A stretch of 64,000 bases of DNA from Desulfomicrobium orale DSM 12838 (lineage in GTDB: Bacteria; Desulfobacterota; Desulfovibrionia; Desulfovibrionales; Desulfomicrobiaceae). Below are positions 17,437-25,855 of this stretch, one piece after another; positions within the stretch are counted from its first letter, which is position 1, and each line of letters starts with the position of its first letter. Below the pieces are notes generated by a model. The model worked only from the letters and a program-made list of their open reading frames with translations. It searched no databases and had not been told where the DNA came from. Where the stretch lies: positions 2,170,001-2,234,000 of the forward strand of contig NZ_CP014230.1 in assembly GCF_001553625.1 (NCBI RefSeq). The letters run 5' to 3'. The translations under genes were made by a program, and so were the position numbers.

Positions 17437-18612
17437 TTATTGATATTCTCTGGCGATCTTCTCAAAAGCATCCATAAGATCCACAAACCTCTCTCCCGCA
17501 TCGGGAGGAAAATATCCCTGACGCCGGCTCGCAATGATCAACACGGCATAAAGTTCTCCATTTTCGTAACACGGTCTGGCAAAGTACGAACGCACTCCAT
17601 GAGGGATAAAGAGCACCCAATCGATGGATTTGATACTGTCCAGAGTGTCTTCCACCACCAGGCTGCTGAGCCCGAACCTTTCAATATCCTGAGCTATAGT
17701 CCCTTCATAGGCATGGGTACTGCCCCAGGGCAGCCCGTTAAAGCAGTCTCCCACTCCATACACATCGACCTCGCCCTGATGGGAGCGGATGACAGACAAC
17801 ATCAATCCGTCAATGCCGAATGAAAAGGTCCTCAATACCCTGTTCAGCTCTTTTCTGAGTCCACCATTGTGTTTTCTTGTGATTCTTTCTTTTCCCGATG
17901 CTTCATCAGGAGTTCTCTTTTCCACATTTAAAATTGCTATTCTTGCCACACTGCCTTCATGATTCAGACAACATGAAGATATTCTCACCTTCGAGGTAAA
18001 AAAATTTCTTATATTATTATGAAGTATGAGTGTTCCAGACCACACGTCACTGTCGATCGCCTGCCTTGCCGACGACAGAAACACATTTTCGAGCTCTCCA
18101 GAAACAATATGCCCGAATTGCAACACTTGCTCCGAGCCGCTTGTTCCAAACAATTCATTCGCGGCCTTATTACTGACGATGATTTCTTTTGTTTTTACGT
18201 TCAAGATGAAAACAGGATATTCCACGATGCCAAGGGCCATGTGACAGGTAGCGGTAATTCCATCAACGGAGAAGACCTGTGGCAGAATGGCGGGCTTGAG
18301 AAATCCGAAATATCCACTCCCATCGGGCGAATCAGGCCACCCCTGCATGATGAGAGGGCAATCCGGTACGGCGTCAATACGAAATGTCACTCCTGCGGCC
18401 TGACGGGCCAGAAGCATGTCCCAGAACTCCGCGACCAGCGGAAAATCCTCCCTCTGGATGACCCGCCTGCGAAATCCGGCGTCTTTGAGCAATCGTGACG
18501 TATCCTTCCCCAGCGGGGGAAATTCCCAATTATTGAAAGATGTGAATTTCGAACGGGCGACATCGATACGCCATCCCAGACCGGGGAATCCGGAAAGCCA
18601 CGCTGCATTCAT
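17437..18612 (-). CDS. PAS-type sensory protein without an output domain
   Basis: 391 aa, no membrane segments. The N-terminal part (about 1-125) is unassigned but contains VAEFWDMLLARQAAGVTFRID. A PAS-like stretch follows (about 130-235: GIVEYPVFILNVKTKEIIVSNKAANELFGTSG). The C-terminal third (about 255-385) resembles a GAF-like sensor: LNRVLRTFSFGIDGLMLSVIRS, SSLVVEDTLDSIKSIDWVLFIPHGVRSYFARPCYENGELYAVLIIAS. No HTH, kinase, GGDEF or phosphatase domain is visible. It is divergent from gntR, and one copy of the TTGGTCGAACCAA operator lies 80 bases upstream of its start. Confidence 0.6.
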   Translation of the reverse strand: MNAAWLSGFPGLGWRIDVARSKFTSFNNWEFPPLGKDTSRLLKDAGFRRRVIQREDFPLVAEFWDMLLARQAAGVTFRIDAVPDCPLIMQGWPDSPDGSGYFGFLKPAILPQVFSVDGITATCHMALGIVEYPVFILNVKTKEIIVSNKAANELFGTSGSEQVLQFGHIVSGELENVFLSSARQAIDSDVWSGTLILHNNIRNFFTSKVRISSCCLNHEGSVARIAILNVEKRTPDEASGKERITRKHNGGLRKELNRVLRTFSFGIDGLMLSVIRSHQGEVDVYGVGDCFNGLPWGSTHAYEGTIAQDIERFGLSSLVVEDTLDSIKSIDWVLFIPHGVRSYFARPCYENGELYAVLIIASRRQGYFPPDAGERFVDLMDAFEKIAREYQ

Positions 18613-18691
18613 ACTCCGGCTCCAGAGGAAGAAGAAATGTTTAGCATGAGAGAAACGTAAAAAGAGCTCAGCCCATTAGCAATTGGCAATA

Positions 18692-18704
18692 TTGGTCGAA
18701 CCAA
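18692..18704. promoter_or_regulatory. GntR/FadR-type operator, copy 1
   Basis: TTGGTCGAACCAA contains TGGT-N3-ACCA, the classic core recognised by FadR-subfamily GntR proteins. This copy is the one nearer the PAS gene. The natural regulator candidate is the GntR protein encoded at 18931. Confidence 0.65.
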
Positions 18705-18785
18705 TATGAGAAGGATACCAAAATTCTGAGTGCTGCAAAACCCGGACTATTTGTAAAAGCCAGCTTCATTTAGCCGAAGCATAAT

Positions 18786-18798
18786 TTGGTCGAACCAA
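18786..18798. promoter_or_regulatory. GntR/FadR-type operator, copy 2
   Basis: Second exact copy of TTGGTCGAACCAA, centre 94 bases from copy 1 (about nine helical turns), ending 3 bases before the candidate -35 of gntR. The arrangement fits autoregulation, possibly with looping between both copies. Confidence 0.65.
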
Positions 18799-18930
18799 TT
18801 TTTGAAAGTATCATTTATAAAATTAGTATGTTATATGTCATAGCATCCAAAAGTAAAAAGAATTGTCATAAATATCGTAATACGGTTATCTCTCATCCAA
18901 AACAGAGTGCTTCATTTAAGAGATTACCCC

Positions 18931-19671
18931 ATGACCAAACAGGAACTTGCGGAAAAATATATTGAAGACGCCCTGCTCCGAGGCCGCTGGAAGCTCTCCG
19001 AACGTCTGCCCGCTGAACGCGAGCTGGCTGTGGAACTGGGCGTAAACCGGGGCACTTTGCGGGCAGCGTTGCAGACTCTCACAGGCAAGGGAATTCTTGA
19101 AACCGTCCATGGCAGAGGCACCACAGTACAGACTCTGCCGCAAAAAAGCACTACGCTTCGCTGTACACTGAAAGCATCTCTGGAAGGATTGCATCTGCTT
19201 CTTCCGCCGCTCATGCTCTCCGAGTGCTTTTCTGCAACGCCCCTCCGCATTTTGGAAATGGAGCATGTTCTTCCCCAGGCTGGACTGGCACTGCGCGGTG
19301 GTGATGCCAAGATTTTTTCCTGGTGTCAGCATCGCTTCTTCCAGCTTCTCGTCCACTGTCTGGAAAACCCGTGCCTGCTTCGGGCTGCGGAAAATATTCT
19401 TCCGGACACACTTTTTCTGGAAAGTGCTGTGCGTGATTTCGATCTGTCCCAACGGGAAGAAATTTTCGCTGCTTTAGCCCGCATACTTGGGGAGTTACGC
19501 CGGATGGATGTCCGGAAAGCTGGTGAAAGTGCGGCGGGGTATGCAACTCTTGTTCTCGGATTTCTGGAAGCCCGGCCATACCGGCAGAAGGCCGATAGCG
19601 GCTTGTCCCTTTCTCATGTGGATTCGCCTGGAAAGCAGGAAAAAGGCTGCCGCACGTATAAAAAGTTCTAA
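18931..19671 (+). CDS. GntR family transcriptional regulator (FadR/FCD subgroup)
   Basis: 246 aa. The winged HTH is clear at residues 1-70: KYIEDALLRGRWKLSERLPAERELAVELGVNRGTLRAALQTLTGKGILETVHGRGT. The C-terminal part is all-helical and FCD-like (HRFFQLLVHCLENPCLLRAAENILPDTLF), consistent with a small-carboxylate or metal-dependent effector, although FCD metal ligands are not obvious. The ATG at 18931 is preferred over a GTG at 18907. It lies 16 bases upstream of the membrane-protein gene and has two cognate-type operators upstream, so it probably controls both its own operon and the divergent PAS gene. Confidence 0.85.
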   Translation: MTKQELAEKYIEDALLRGRWKLSERLPAERELAVELGVNRGTLRAALQTLTGKGILETVHGRGTTVQTLPQKSTTLRCTLKASLEGLHLLLPPLMLSECFSATPLRILEMEHVLPQAGLALRGGDAKIFSWCQHRFFQLLVHCLENPCLLRAAENILPDTLFLESAVRDFDLSQREEIFAALARILGELRRMDVRKAGESAAGYATLVLGFLEARPYRQKADSGLSLSHVDSPGKQEKGCRTYKKF

Positions 19672-19687
19672 CACAGGAGGAAAGCTT

Positions 19688-21091
19688 ATGACTCAGGAGC
19701 ACATCCCTTATCTGGAAGAACGCAGGCTGGTCAAAAAATGGGCGGGGCCCCTGCCGGCATTGGCAAATCTGGCCTTCACCCTGGCCATTTTTGCCGTAAC
19801 ATGGTGGATTTTTCAAGATCCGCGGGGGATCATGCGCTTCTACACCCCATATGTCGGCTATAACTACTGCCGCTGGTGGCTTATCATCCTGATCTGGATG
19901 GCCTATATCTTCGATTTCTGGCCATTCAAACGGGGCTGGGTGCGTAACGCCCATCCCCTTCAGAAAGGAATCGTTCTCTCGCTTGTTTCCGTCGGCGTCA
20001 TGATTGCGGTCATCCACGGATTTTTTGAAGGCATTCTGGGAAATTTCGCCTTCGCCTATTTCAACCCCGAACAACTCCAGAAGCTGCCTCGCATGACTGA
20101 CTTTTATGCGACGGAATATGCCGCGCAGGCCAGCATGATGTTCGCGGTCATCGCCTCCTGGATCAGTCCGGCCTGGGTTGTCGCTCTGGAAGGGCAGCCC
20201 TGGGACAAGGCTCCTCAGCCTGTACGGGGATTCAGCATCTGGCTGGGGACGTTCTGCGTGAGCATGGTCATCTATTTCATGACCATGCACAACCACATGG
20301 GCATTCTGTACTATCCGTGGCAGTATTTCACTTCCATCTGCCCGCCGTACTGGGAGCAGTTCGCACACACTGTATCCGCAAATTTCCACGTCGCATGGAT
20401 CATGTGCTGCACAGTGGTCGTATGGTTCATGGAGGGCATCTGGGAACGCTACCCTTTCACCATGATCAAAACTCCATGGCTGCGCCGTCTGGCTCTCTTT
20501 TTCGGCATTATCACCATTTCCGTGGCTCTGTGTTTCTTCTTCTGGTACATGCAGGAACTGGTGTGGGGTGAATCCATCAGGGGGCATCGCCGGGATGCGG
20601 CTCCGGACTGGCGCTGGCTGCATGTCGGTGAAACGGCTATTTTCTTTCTGGTTCCCGCACTCTTTCTCCAGTTTTACTGCGGCAACTGGCCCAGAAAATT
20701 CAGCACACCGGTCAATATCCTGATCCGTTCACTCATCGTGACTCTCGGCGGCATCGCCGTATATTGTCTCTATTACAGGTACGCCCACTTCGTCCTCGGC
20801 ACCCAGAAAGGATTCTCCCATCCTCAACAGTTCCCGATGATTCCCATGATCTGGCTCATCGACATCTGGCTGATCAACTGGTGGTTCATGGATGGATGGC
20901 CCGGCTGGCGCCGCGAATTCAAGACATCGACAGAGCTTGCCGACGAACAGCGCGCCCTGGAAGCCGAGCATCGCTGGTCTCCGGCCATGAAGCCCGGACT
21001 GGCGGTCGGCATTCTCGGCGGTGTGGCGGTATATTTTCTGATTGTCTGGCTCCTGCCCATTGCCAGTGAGACTTTTACCCTCGTGAAGTAG
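19688..21091 (+). CDS. Polytopic membrane protein of unknown family (about 11 TM)
   Basis: 468 aa with about eleven hydrophobic segments, e.g. LANLAFTLAIFAVTWWIF, WWLIILIWMAYIFDFW, GIVLSLVSVGVMIAVIHGFF, FHVAWIMCCTVVVWFMEGIW, ITISVALCFFFWYMQEL and LAVGILGGVAVYFLIVWLL. It is unusually rich in Trp, His and aromatic residues in and near the membrane (MTMHNHMGILYYPWQYF), more like a redox or cofactor-binding membrane subunit than a typical permease. I do not recognise the family. It has a strong CAGGAGG site and sits between gntR and the Tat-exported MBL protein (11 bases), with which it probably works. Confidence 0.7.
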   Translation: MTQEHIPYLEERRLVKKWAGPLPALANLAFTLAIFAVTWWIFQDPRGIMRFYTPYVGYNYCRWWLIILIWMAYIFDFWPFKRGWVRNAHPLQKGIVLSLVSVGVMIAVIHGFFEGILGNFAFAYFNPEQLQKLPRMTDFYATEYAAQASMMFAVIASWISPAWVVALEGQPWDKAPQPVRGFSIWLGTFCVSMVIYFMTMHNHMGILYYPWQYFTSICPPYWEQFAHTVSANFHVAWIMCCTVVVWFMEGIWERYPFTMIKTPWLRRLALFFGIITISVALCFFFWYMQELVWGESIRGHRRDAAPDWRWLHVGETAIFFLVPALFLQFYCGNWPRKFSTPVNILIRSLIVTLGGIAVYCLYYRYAHFVLGTQKGFSHPQQFPMIPMIWLIDIWLINWWFMDGWPGWRREFKTSTELADEQRALEAEHRWSPAMKPGLAVGILGGVAVYFLIVWLLPIASETFTLVK

Positions 21092-21102
21092 GAGGCGTTT
21101 TC

Positions 21103-22251
21103 ATGAACAGACGCGAATTCTTGAAAGGAGCGGCCCTTGGAGCCGGGATAGGCGTGCTGGGTTCCATGGGCATTCATTCCTACAGCCCCATGCGCATGGC
21201 CTTTCTTCCCCAGATCAAACGCAAAATGACCGATATCGGCGTATGCAAGTCCGTGAAGATAACCAACATTTCCGAGACGAGCTGGTTCGACAATTCCATC
21301 TTCATGAAGAATGTCACCGGAGCGGGCGGCCTGCTCGTGGACCAGTACACCTTCAACTGGGCGCCTTTCGGCAACGGCAAGGGCATCGGCAAGGGAAGCT
21401 ATGAGGAAGGCATAGCCAAGATCAAACATCTCCTGCCCAACAGGATCGATGAAGCCTGGGCCATTGCCAGAGAACACAGTGTCGATGCGGACAACGCAGG
21501 AGGCTACTCCTGCCTGGTCGAAGTCGAGGACCTCGAAGGAAAGACCACCAAATATCTCTTCGACTGCGGCTGGAATTATGCCTGGATGGATGAAAGCTTC
21601 CAGCGCGAAGGCATCGACACCATGCTGGCCAACAACGAGATCGCGGCGTTCATCCAGACGCACGAACACATGGACCACTTCTGGGGATTTCCGGCCGTAA
21701 CCAAGTATAATCCCAACATCCATGTCATGACGCCGAATACTTTTTATCCACAGGGCAAGCAGTACATCAAGGACAGCGGGCATGTGGGAAAATGGACCGA
21801 AGTTTCAAAGGGTCTGCACACCATTCAGCCGGGTGTGGCCCTCTATATGTTCGAATGCCCGATCATCTTCAAGGTCTTTGGCGAAATGTCCATGTACTGC
21901 AATATTCAGAATGTCGGTCTGGTGAGCATCACCGGATGCTGCCATCAGGGCATCATTCTCTTTGCCGATACGGCATACAAGGAACTGAAATACGAAAAGG
22001 ACCAGTTTTACGGCCTGTACGGCGGGCTGCACATATCACCGTTCGATGACTGGGATCCTAAATACGACGATCTGGTTATCGGATTGCGGAAATGGGATAT
22101 CCAGCAAGTCGGCTGCAACCATTGCACCGGGCTCATCACCGCGCAGAAATTTGTTGACGCAGGCTATCCGGTGGTCAAGGGCACGGCCAGATTCCGCTCC
22201 AAAACGGTCAACTATCTCGGCAACGGAGACGTCATCACGTTCCCGGCATAA
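21103..22251 (+). CDS. Tat-exported metallo-beta-lactamase-fold protein (COG1237-like)
   Basis: 382 aa. The N terminus NRREFLKGAALGAGIGVLGS is a twin-arginine signal, so a folded, metal-loaded protein is exported. THEHMDH is the HxHxDH metal motif; SITGCCHQGI, GGLHIS and GCNHCTG correspond to the TGCSHPGI, GGFHL and HCTG blocks of COG1237, the branch related to dihydropterin/ribofuranosylaminobenzene phosphate synthase. Many COG1237 proteins are cytoplasmic; an exported one beside a membrane protein and TonB-ExbBD is unusual. The substrate is unknown. A strong intercistronic hairpin follows the stop. Confidence 0.8.
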   Translation: MNRREFLKGAALGAGIGVLGSMGIHSYSPMRMAFLPQIKRKMTDIGVCKSVKITNISETSWFDNSIFMKNVTGAGGLLVDQYTFNWAPFGNGKGIGKGSYEEGIAKIKHLLPNRIDEAWAIAREHSVDADNAGGYSCLVEVEDLEGKTTKYLFDCGWNYAWMDESFQREGIDTMLANNEIAAFIQTHEHMDHFWGFPAVTKYNPNIHVMTPNTFYPQGKQYIKDSGHVGKWTEVSKGLHTIQPGVALYMFECPIIFKVFGEMSMYCNIQNVGLVSITGCCHQGIILFADTAYKELKYEKDQFYGLYGGLHISPFDDWDPKYDDLVIGLRKWDIQQVGCNHCTGLITAQKFVDAGYPVVKGTARFRSKTVNYLGNGDVITFPA

Positions 22252-22259
22252 CCCGAAAC

Positions 22260-22288
22260 TTCGCGGGGCATCTCCGGTGCCCCGCGAA
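22260..22288 (+). other. Intercistronic hairpin between the MBL and CobW genes
   Basis: Perfect 11-bp stem TTCGCGGGGCA / TGCCCCGCGAA with a 7-base loop, 8 bases after the MBL stop and 5 bases before the CobW start. There is no T-run, so RNA processing, stabilisation of the upstream message or control of the CobW start are more likely than termination. Confidence 0.6.
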
Positions 22289-22293
22289 ATGAC

Positions 22294-24006
22294 ATGCACA
22301 TGGATATCGAAGCACTGCTGCCGCGCCCGCTGGACCCGCAAAGCGGCCTTGAATGCCCGACGATTCTCGGCGCCATGCTCACGGCCAGCCATTTCGAGCG
22401 AGCCAAGGCGCGGGCCCTGGGCTGGAGGGGCATTCTGCCTTCCGTTTCCGAAACGCCGGGCTGGACCTGCAAAATAGCCGGCAGCCCGTACGTTTTCGGC
22501 CTCGTATTCGCAGGAGAACGCGTTATCGGGGACAAATACATTGAAGGAATATTTCATTCGTATGTTTTCCCCCAGCCCGAGGATGCCCTTCTGGAGCGTT
22601 TCTCCCTGGCCGCGTTACATCAGGCCATGGAAGAAGATTATTCGGCGAGGATCCGCCGCATAGGCGCCCACGAGGACACGCTTCAGGACTTTCTGCTCGG
22701 CCTCCTGCGCCTGAAAATCAGCCTGGACAAACAGGCGCTCAGCTTGTCTCTCACCGCTCCCGACCACCACCGGACAATCGCCGTGGATGGCGTCGCCGCT
22801 GAAGACGGCCGGTGGGTTATCGCGCCCGGCGAATACGACTGCGATGTTCCGGCATTCCGCCTGCTGGTGCGCTTTTTCGGCACGCTGGCGGGCACCATGG
22901 AGAAACAGGCCGGTGAGCAGGCCGGGTACTGGCTGAACACAAGCCCCATTCCGGTGCAGGGAGTGGACACCGCCGGAAATTTTTCTCCATGTCCCGGCCG
23001 GCATGTCCGCCTCATTCAGCTCACGGCCACTTTGGGCGCGGCGGCCGAACCGCCTGACGCGCGACGTTTGTCGCACCTGCCCTTGCGCCACCGGCCGGCT
23101 GTCAACGCAGATGCCTCGCGCCCGGTTCTGCACGTGCTGACCGGTTTTCTTGGTGCCGGAAAAACAACCTTTCTGCGTCACTGGCTTGATTTCCTCCACG
23201 GGCGGGAGCGGTACACCGGAGTCATTCAGAACGAGTTCGGCGCGGTCAATGTGGATGCGGCTTTGCTGCGCGGCAGCACCGGAGTGGAAGCGCTGGAAGA
23301 CGGGTGTGTCTGCTGCTCTCTGGCGGACAGCCTGCGCCCCGGTCTGGAGCGCCTGATTTCATCCATGCCCGCACAGCAGATTATTCTGGAAACCACCGGG
23401 CTGGCGAATCCGGAGTCTCTTCTGGCAACCTTGCAATTCCTGGAAGATCTGGTCGTGCCGGGACTGATCATAACAGTGCTGGACACTTGCCGTATGGAGG
23501 AAAACGGTTTTCCAGGGGAGGAAATCCATCGGGCCCAGATCGAAAAAGCCGACGTGCTCATACTTTCCAAAACCGATCTGCATCCGGAGCAGGATGTTCA
23601 TGGCCTTGCCCTGCATGCGGCCGAACTCAATCCCCGCGCCCTTGTACTGTGCGCCGACAATGGACATATCGCTTTCGCGGAGCTCGACGCATGGCTGGAA
23701 GCTCATGGCGACTACACGCAGTGCGGCCCCATCCCGGCATTACCTCATACACACGGCAAGTCCGGTATCACGGCTCACACTGTCCGGCTCTCGCCGGAAG
23801 CGAGCCGTCAGGCTATCGAGGCCGTCATATCTGCGGCCGGTCCCGGTCTGATACGGGCCAAAGGCATGGTCAGACTGCGGGGAGAAGGCATGTGCATGAT
23901 TCAATATGCGTCGGGAACTCTGAACTTCGAGAACGTGCCGGAAAACACGCCCCCCAGCGGACTGATCCTCATCGGCTCGGGCCTGCTGCTTTCTGGAACA
24001 GAGTGA
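22294..24006 (+). CDS. CobW/G3E GTPase with an unknown N-terminal domain
   Basis: 570 aa. Residues about 285-560 form a CobW-family metallochaperone GTPase: VLTGFLGAGKTTFL (P-loop), EDGCVCCSLADSL (the CxCC metal site), ILETTGLANPESLL, ILSKTD (NKxD equivalent), and a C-terminal CobW_C-like domain ending in a beta-rich tail. Residues 1-280 match no family I know; they are rich in Trp/Phe motifs (GWRGILPSVSETPGWTC, KYIEGIFHSYVFP). CobW-type proteins deliver Zn, Co or related metals to client proteins. Here the clients may be the adjacent MBL protein or the TonB-linked system. ATG 22294 or 22300. Confidence 0.8.
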   Translation: MHMDIEALLPRPLDPQSGLECPTILGAMLTASHFERAKARALGWRGILPSVSETPGWTCKIAGSPYVFGLVFAGERVIGDKYIEGIFHSYVFPQPEDALLERFSLAALHQAMEEDYSARIRRIGAHEDTLQDFLLGLLRLKISLDKQALSLSLTAPDHHRTIAVDGVAAEDGRWVIAPGEYDCDVPAFRLLVRFFGTLAGTMEKQAGEQAGYWLNTSPIPVQGVDTAGNFSPCPGRHVRLIQLTATLGAAAEPPDARRLSHLPLRHRPAVNADASRPVLHVLTGFLGAGKTTFLRHWLDFLHGRERYTGVIQNEFGAVNVDAALLRGSTGVEALEDGCVCCSLADSLRPGLERLISSMPAQQIILETTGLANPESLLATLQFLEDLVVPGLIITVLDTCRMEENGFPGEEIHRAQIEKADVLILSKTDLHPEQDVHGLALHAAELNPRALVLCADNGHIAFAELDAWLEAHGDYTQCGPIPALPHTHGKSGITAHTVRLSPEASRQAIEAVISAAGPGLIRAKGMVRLRGEGMCMIQYASGTLNFENVPENTPPSGLILIGSGLLLSGTE

Positions 24007-24028
24007 AGCCCGGACCGGGGAAAGAGGT

Positions 24029-24625
24029 ATGAATTTCTTCCATCAGGGCGGAGTGATGATGTGGCCGCTGGCACTGGTTTCCGTAACCGTGCTGGCCATC
24101 GTCATTGACCGGATGCTGCTGTTCTCCTCTGTTCGTTTCCCCGGAAAAAATTTTGCCCGGATTCTGTCCGATGCGCTGGCTTCCAACAACATGGAACCCC
24201 TCGTGAGTTCGATGCGCGACATACCCGTACTGAAAGATTTCGTCTTGGCTCTGGAGGCTCCGGACGCCGAGCACCGCGAACGTATTCTCGAAATCAGGGC
24301 GGAGGATGTCGTGCGCACGCTGGAAAAACATCTGTCCCTCATGGCCGTCCTGGCCCGGCTGGCTCCTCTTCTGGGGCTGCTGGGAACAATTCTCGGCATG
24401 ATCGCCACCTTCGCGCATATCGCGGACTCCTCCTCCGGGATCAATATGACGTTACTGGCATCAGGCATCTGGCAGGCTCTGCTGACCACTGCGGCGGGCC
24501 TTTCCATCGCCATTCCGTCCCTGCTCGCCCTGCACTGGTTCCGGCAGCGTGTCTCCGATATCGCCGATGCCCTGAACGCGACGGCCAATGCGGCCCTGTC
24601 CATACAGCGGATACGGAAGCCATGA
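24029..24625 (+). CDS. exbB: ExbB/TolQ/MotA-type proton channel subunit
   Basis: 198 aa with three membrane helices: MMWPLALVSVTVLAIVIDRMLLF, then after a cytoplasmic loop LARLAPLLGLLGTILGMIATF and IWQALLTTAAGLSIAIPSLLALHWF. LLGLLGTILGMI and GLSIAIPSLL are the family signatures. With ExbD it uses the proton gradient to energise TonB. It starts 22 bases after the CobW gene and overlaps exbD by 4 bases. Confidence 0.88.
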   Translation: MNFFHQGGVMMWPLALVSVTVLAIVIDRMLLFSSVRFPGKNFARILSDALASNNMEPLVSSMRDIPVLKDFVLALEAPDAEHRERILEIRAEDVVRTLEKHLSLMAVLARLAPLLGLLGTILGMIATFAHIADSSSGINMTLLASGIWQALLTTAAGLSIAIPSLLALHWFRQRVSDIADALNATANAALSIQRIRKP

Positions 24626-25068
24626 TCGATGTCCGCCCCCGCAAGATAGACGAGGATGGGCTGGAACTGACGCCGGTTCTGGACGTCATCTTCATTCTGC
24701 TGATTTTCTTTGTGCTTGCATCGGCGTTTACTCTGCGCGGCTTCGATCTCGACCTGCCGCCGGCACAAACAGGAGAACCCATTGCGGGCCGGGAGGTGGA
24801 AATCCGCCTCATGCGGGACGGAAGCATTCTCTGTGAAGGCGCGCCCCTGTCTCCATACGATCTGAGCAGCCGCATACAGCGAATAGTCAGGGAATTTGCC
24901 GCCACGCCGGGACAGATTGTGGTAAAAGCGCACCCGCAGGCTCCGGTGGAAGCCCTGATTGCCATTGTCGATACCGTGCGGGCACAGGGTGGAGAAAAAA
25001 TCCTTGTAGCCACTTCCAGCCAGAAAACGGACCTCTCCGGCGAGTCTGCGGAAAACACCCATGAATGA
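24622..25068 (+). CDS. exbD: ExbD/TolR-type biopolymer transport protein
   Basis: 148 aa: short cytoplasmic N terminus, one helix starting LTPVLDVIFILLIFFVLASAF with the conserved membrane Asp, then a periplasmic domain. The pattern EDGLELTPVLDVIFILLIFF is diagnostic. It overlaps exbB (ATGA) and tonB (8 bases), so the trio is made as a unit. Confidence 0.88.
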   Translation: MIDVRPRKIDEDGLELTPVLDVIFILLIFFVLASAFTLRGFDLDLPPAQTGEPIAGREVEIRLMRDGSILCEGAPLSPYDLSSRIQRIVREFAATPGQIVVKAHPQAPVEALIAIVDTVRAQGGEKILVATSSQKTDLSGESAENTHE

Positions 25069-25573
25069 TTCGGAGCGGCTGTGGACCGGCATCGTTCTGT
25101 CCTTGTTCGTTCATTTTCTGTTTGTACTGCACCCGTACCGGACAGAACACGCCCCTCCTTCCTCTATTGCACTGCAAACCGTCATGGAAATGCCGCCCTC
25201 TACCGGCCATGGCAGAAATACCCTCCAACTGGGACGCCGCGCAATATCGCAGGACGCCGAACACCACCTGGCGGACGCCCGGCGCAAGGCCTTCGCGGAC
25301 TATCTGCAGGCCGTGGACGACGCCGTGCATGCCCGCCGTCTGGATTCAGGAAAAACAGACCTGATCGGCGTGGCAAGATGGCGGTTTTTCATTCTTGAAG
25401 ACGGCTCCTTTACACCACCCATCCTCATGCGGAGTTCCGGCTCCGCCCTTCTGGACGAAACGGCACGGCGCGCCATCATGGCCGCCAGCAAAACAGTCAA
25501 ACGGCCGGCGATCATCGGATCCGAAAATATCCCCATGACTCTGGACGTCAAATTTCAGCACGATCTGCGCTGA
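25061..25573 (+). CDS. TonB-like energy transducer
   Basis: 170 aa. An N-terminal anchor (LWTGIVLSLFVHFLFVLHPY) is followed by a short linker and a TonB C-terminal fold (GVARWRFFILEDGSFTPPILMRSSGSALLDETARRAI). It lacks the long Pro-rich spacer of classical TonB, so it may span only a narrow periplasm or serve a local partner. No TonB-dependent receptor is encoded in the window, leaving the cargo open. Confidence 0.75.
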   Translation: MNDSERLWTGIVLSLFVHFLFVLHPYRTEHAPPSSIALQTVMEMPPSTGHGRNTLQLGRRAISQDAEHHLADARRKAFADYLQAVDDAVHARRLDSGKTDLIGVARWRFFILEDGSFTPPILMRSSGSALLDETARRAIMAASKTVKRPAIIGSENIPMTLDVKFQHDLR

Positions 25574-25650
25574 GCGCAACAAACCGGAAATTTTTCGGAA
25601 TGGGGCCGAAATAGCGGCAAGCGTCCAATCGGAAAGCCGGAGCGCATTGT

Positions 25651-25687
25651 AAAAAATGCAAAGCCCGGCGGTGGTGAGACGCCGGGC
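25651..25687 (-). terminator. Rho-independent terminator downstream of purM
   Basis: On the minus strand GCCCGGCG / CGCCGGGC (8-bp stem, 9-base loop) is followed by TTTGCATTTTTT. It lies about 170 bases past the purM stop; no gene intervenes. The rest of 25574-25855 shows nothing else convincing. Confidence 0.6.
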
Positions 25688-25855
25688 GCGGGGAAAGACA
25701 AATTGGAAAGGTTGGGGTCAGCGGAGTCCCGGTATGCAGCCAGAAGTGATCAAGCCTGAGACTCATCAGAATGGCAGGCGAGCCTGAACATTATACATGA
25801 ACACGGGTCCGGATGCACTTTGCGGGACAGAGGTACCCCGGTGATTCCGGCGCGG

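Larger units (their letters stand above)
18613..18930. other. Intergenic control region between the PAS gene and gntR
   Basis: 318 bases, markedly AT-rich, without a gene. It holds two identical operator-like palindromes (18692-18704 and 18786-18798) and a possible gntR promoter, TTGAAA at 18802-18807 and TAGTAT at 18824-18829 with a 16-base spacer, directly downstream of the second palindrome. Confidence 0.55.
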
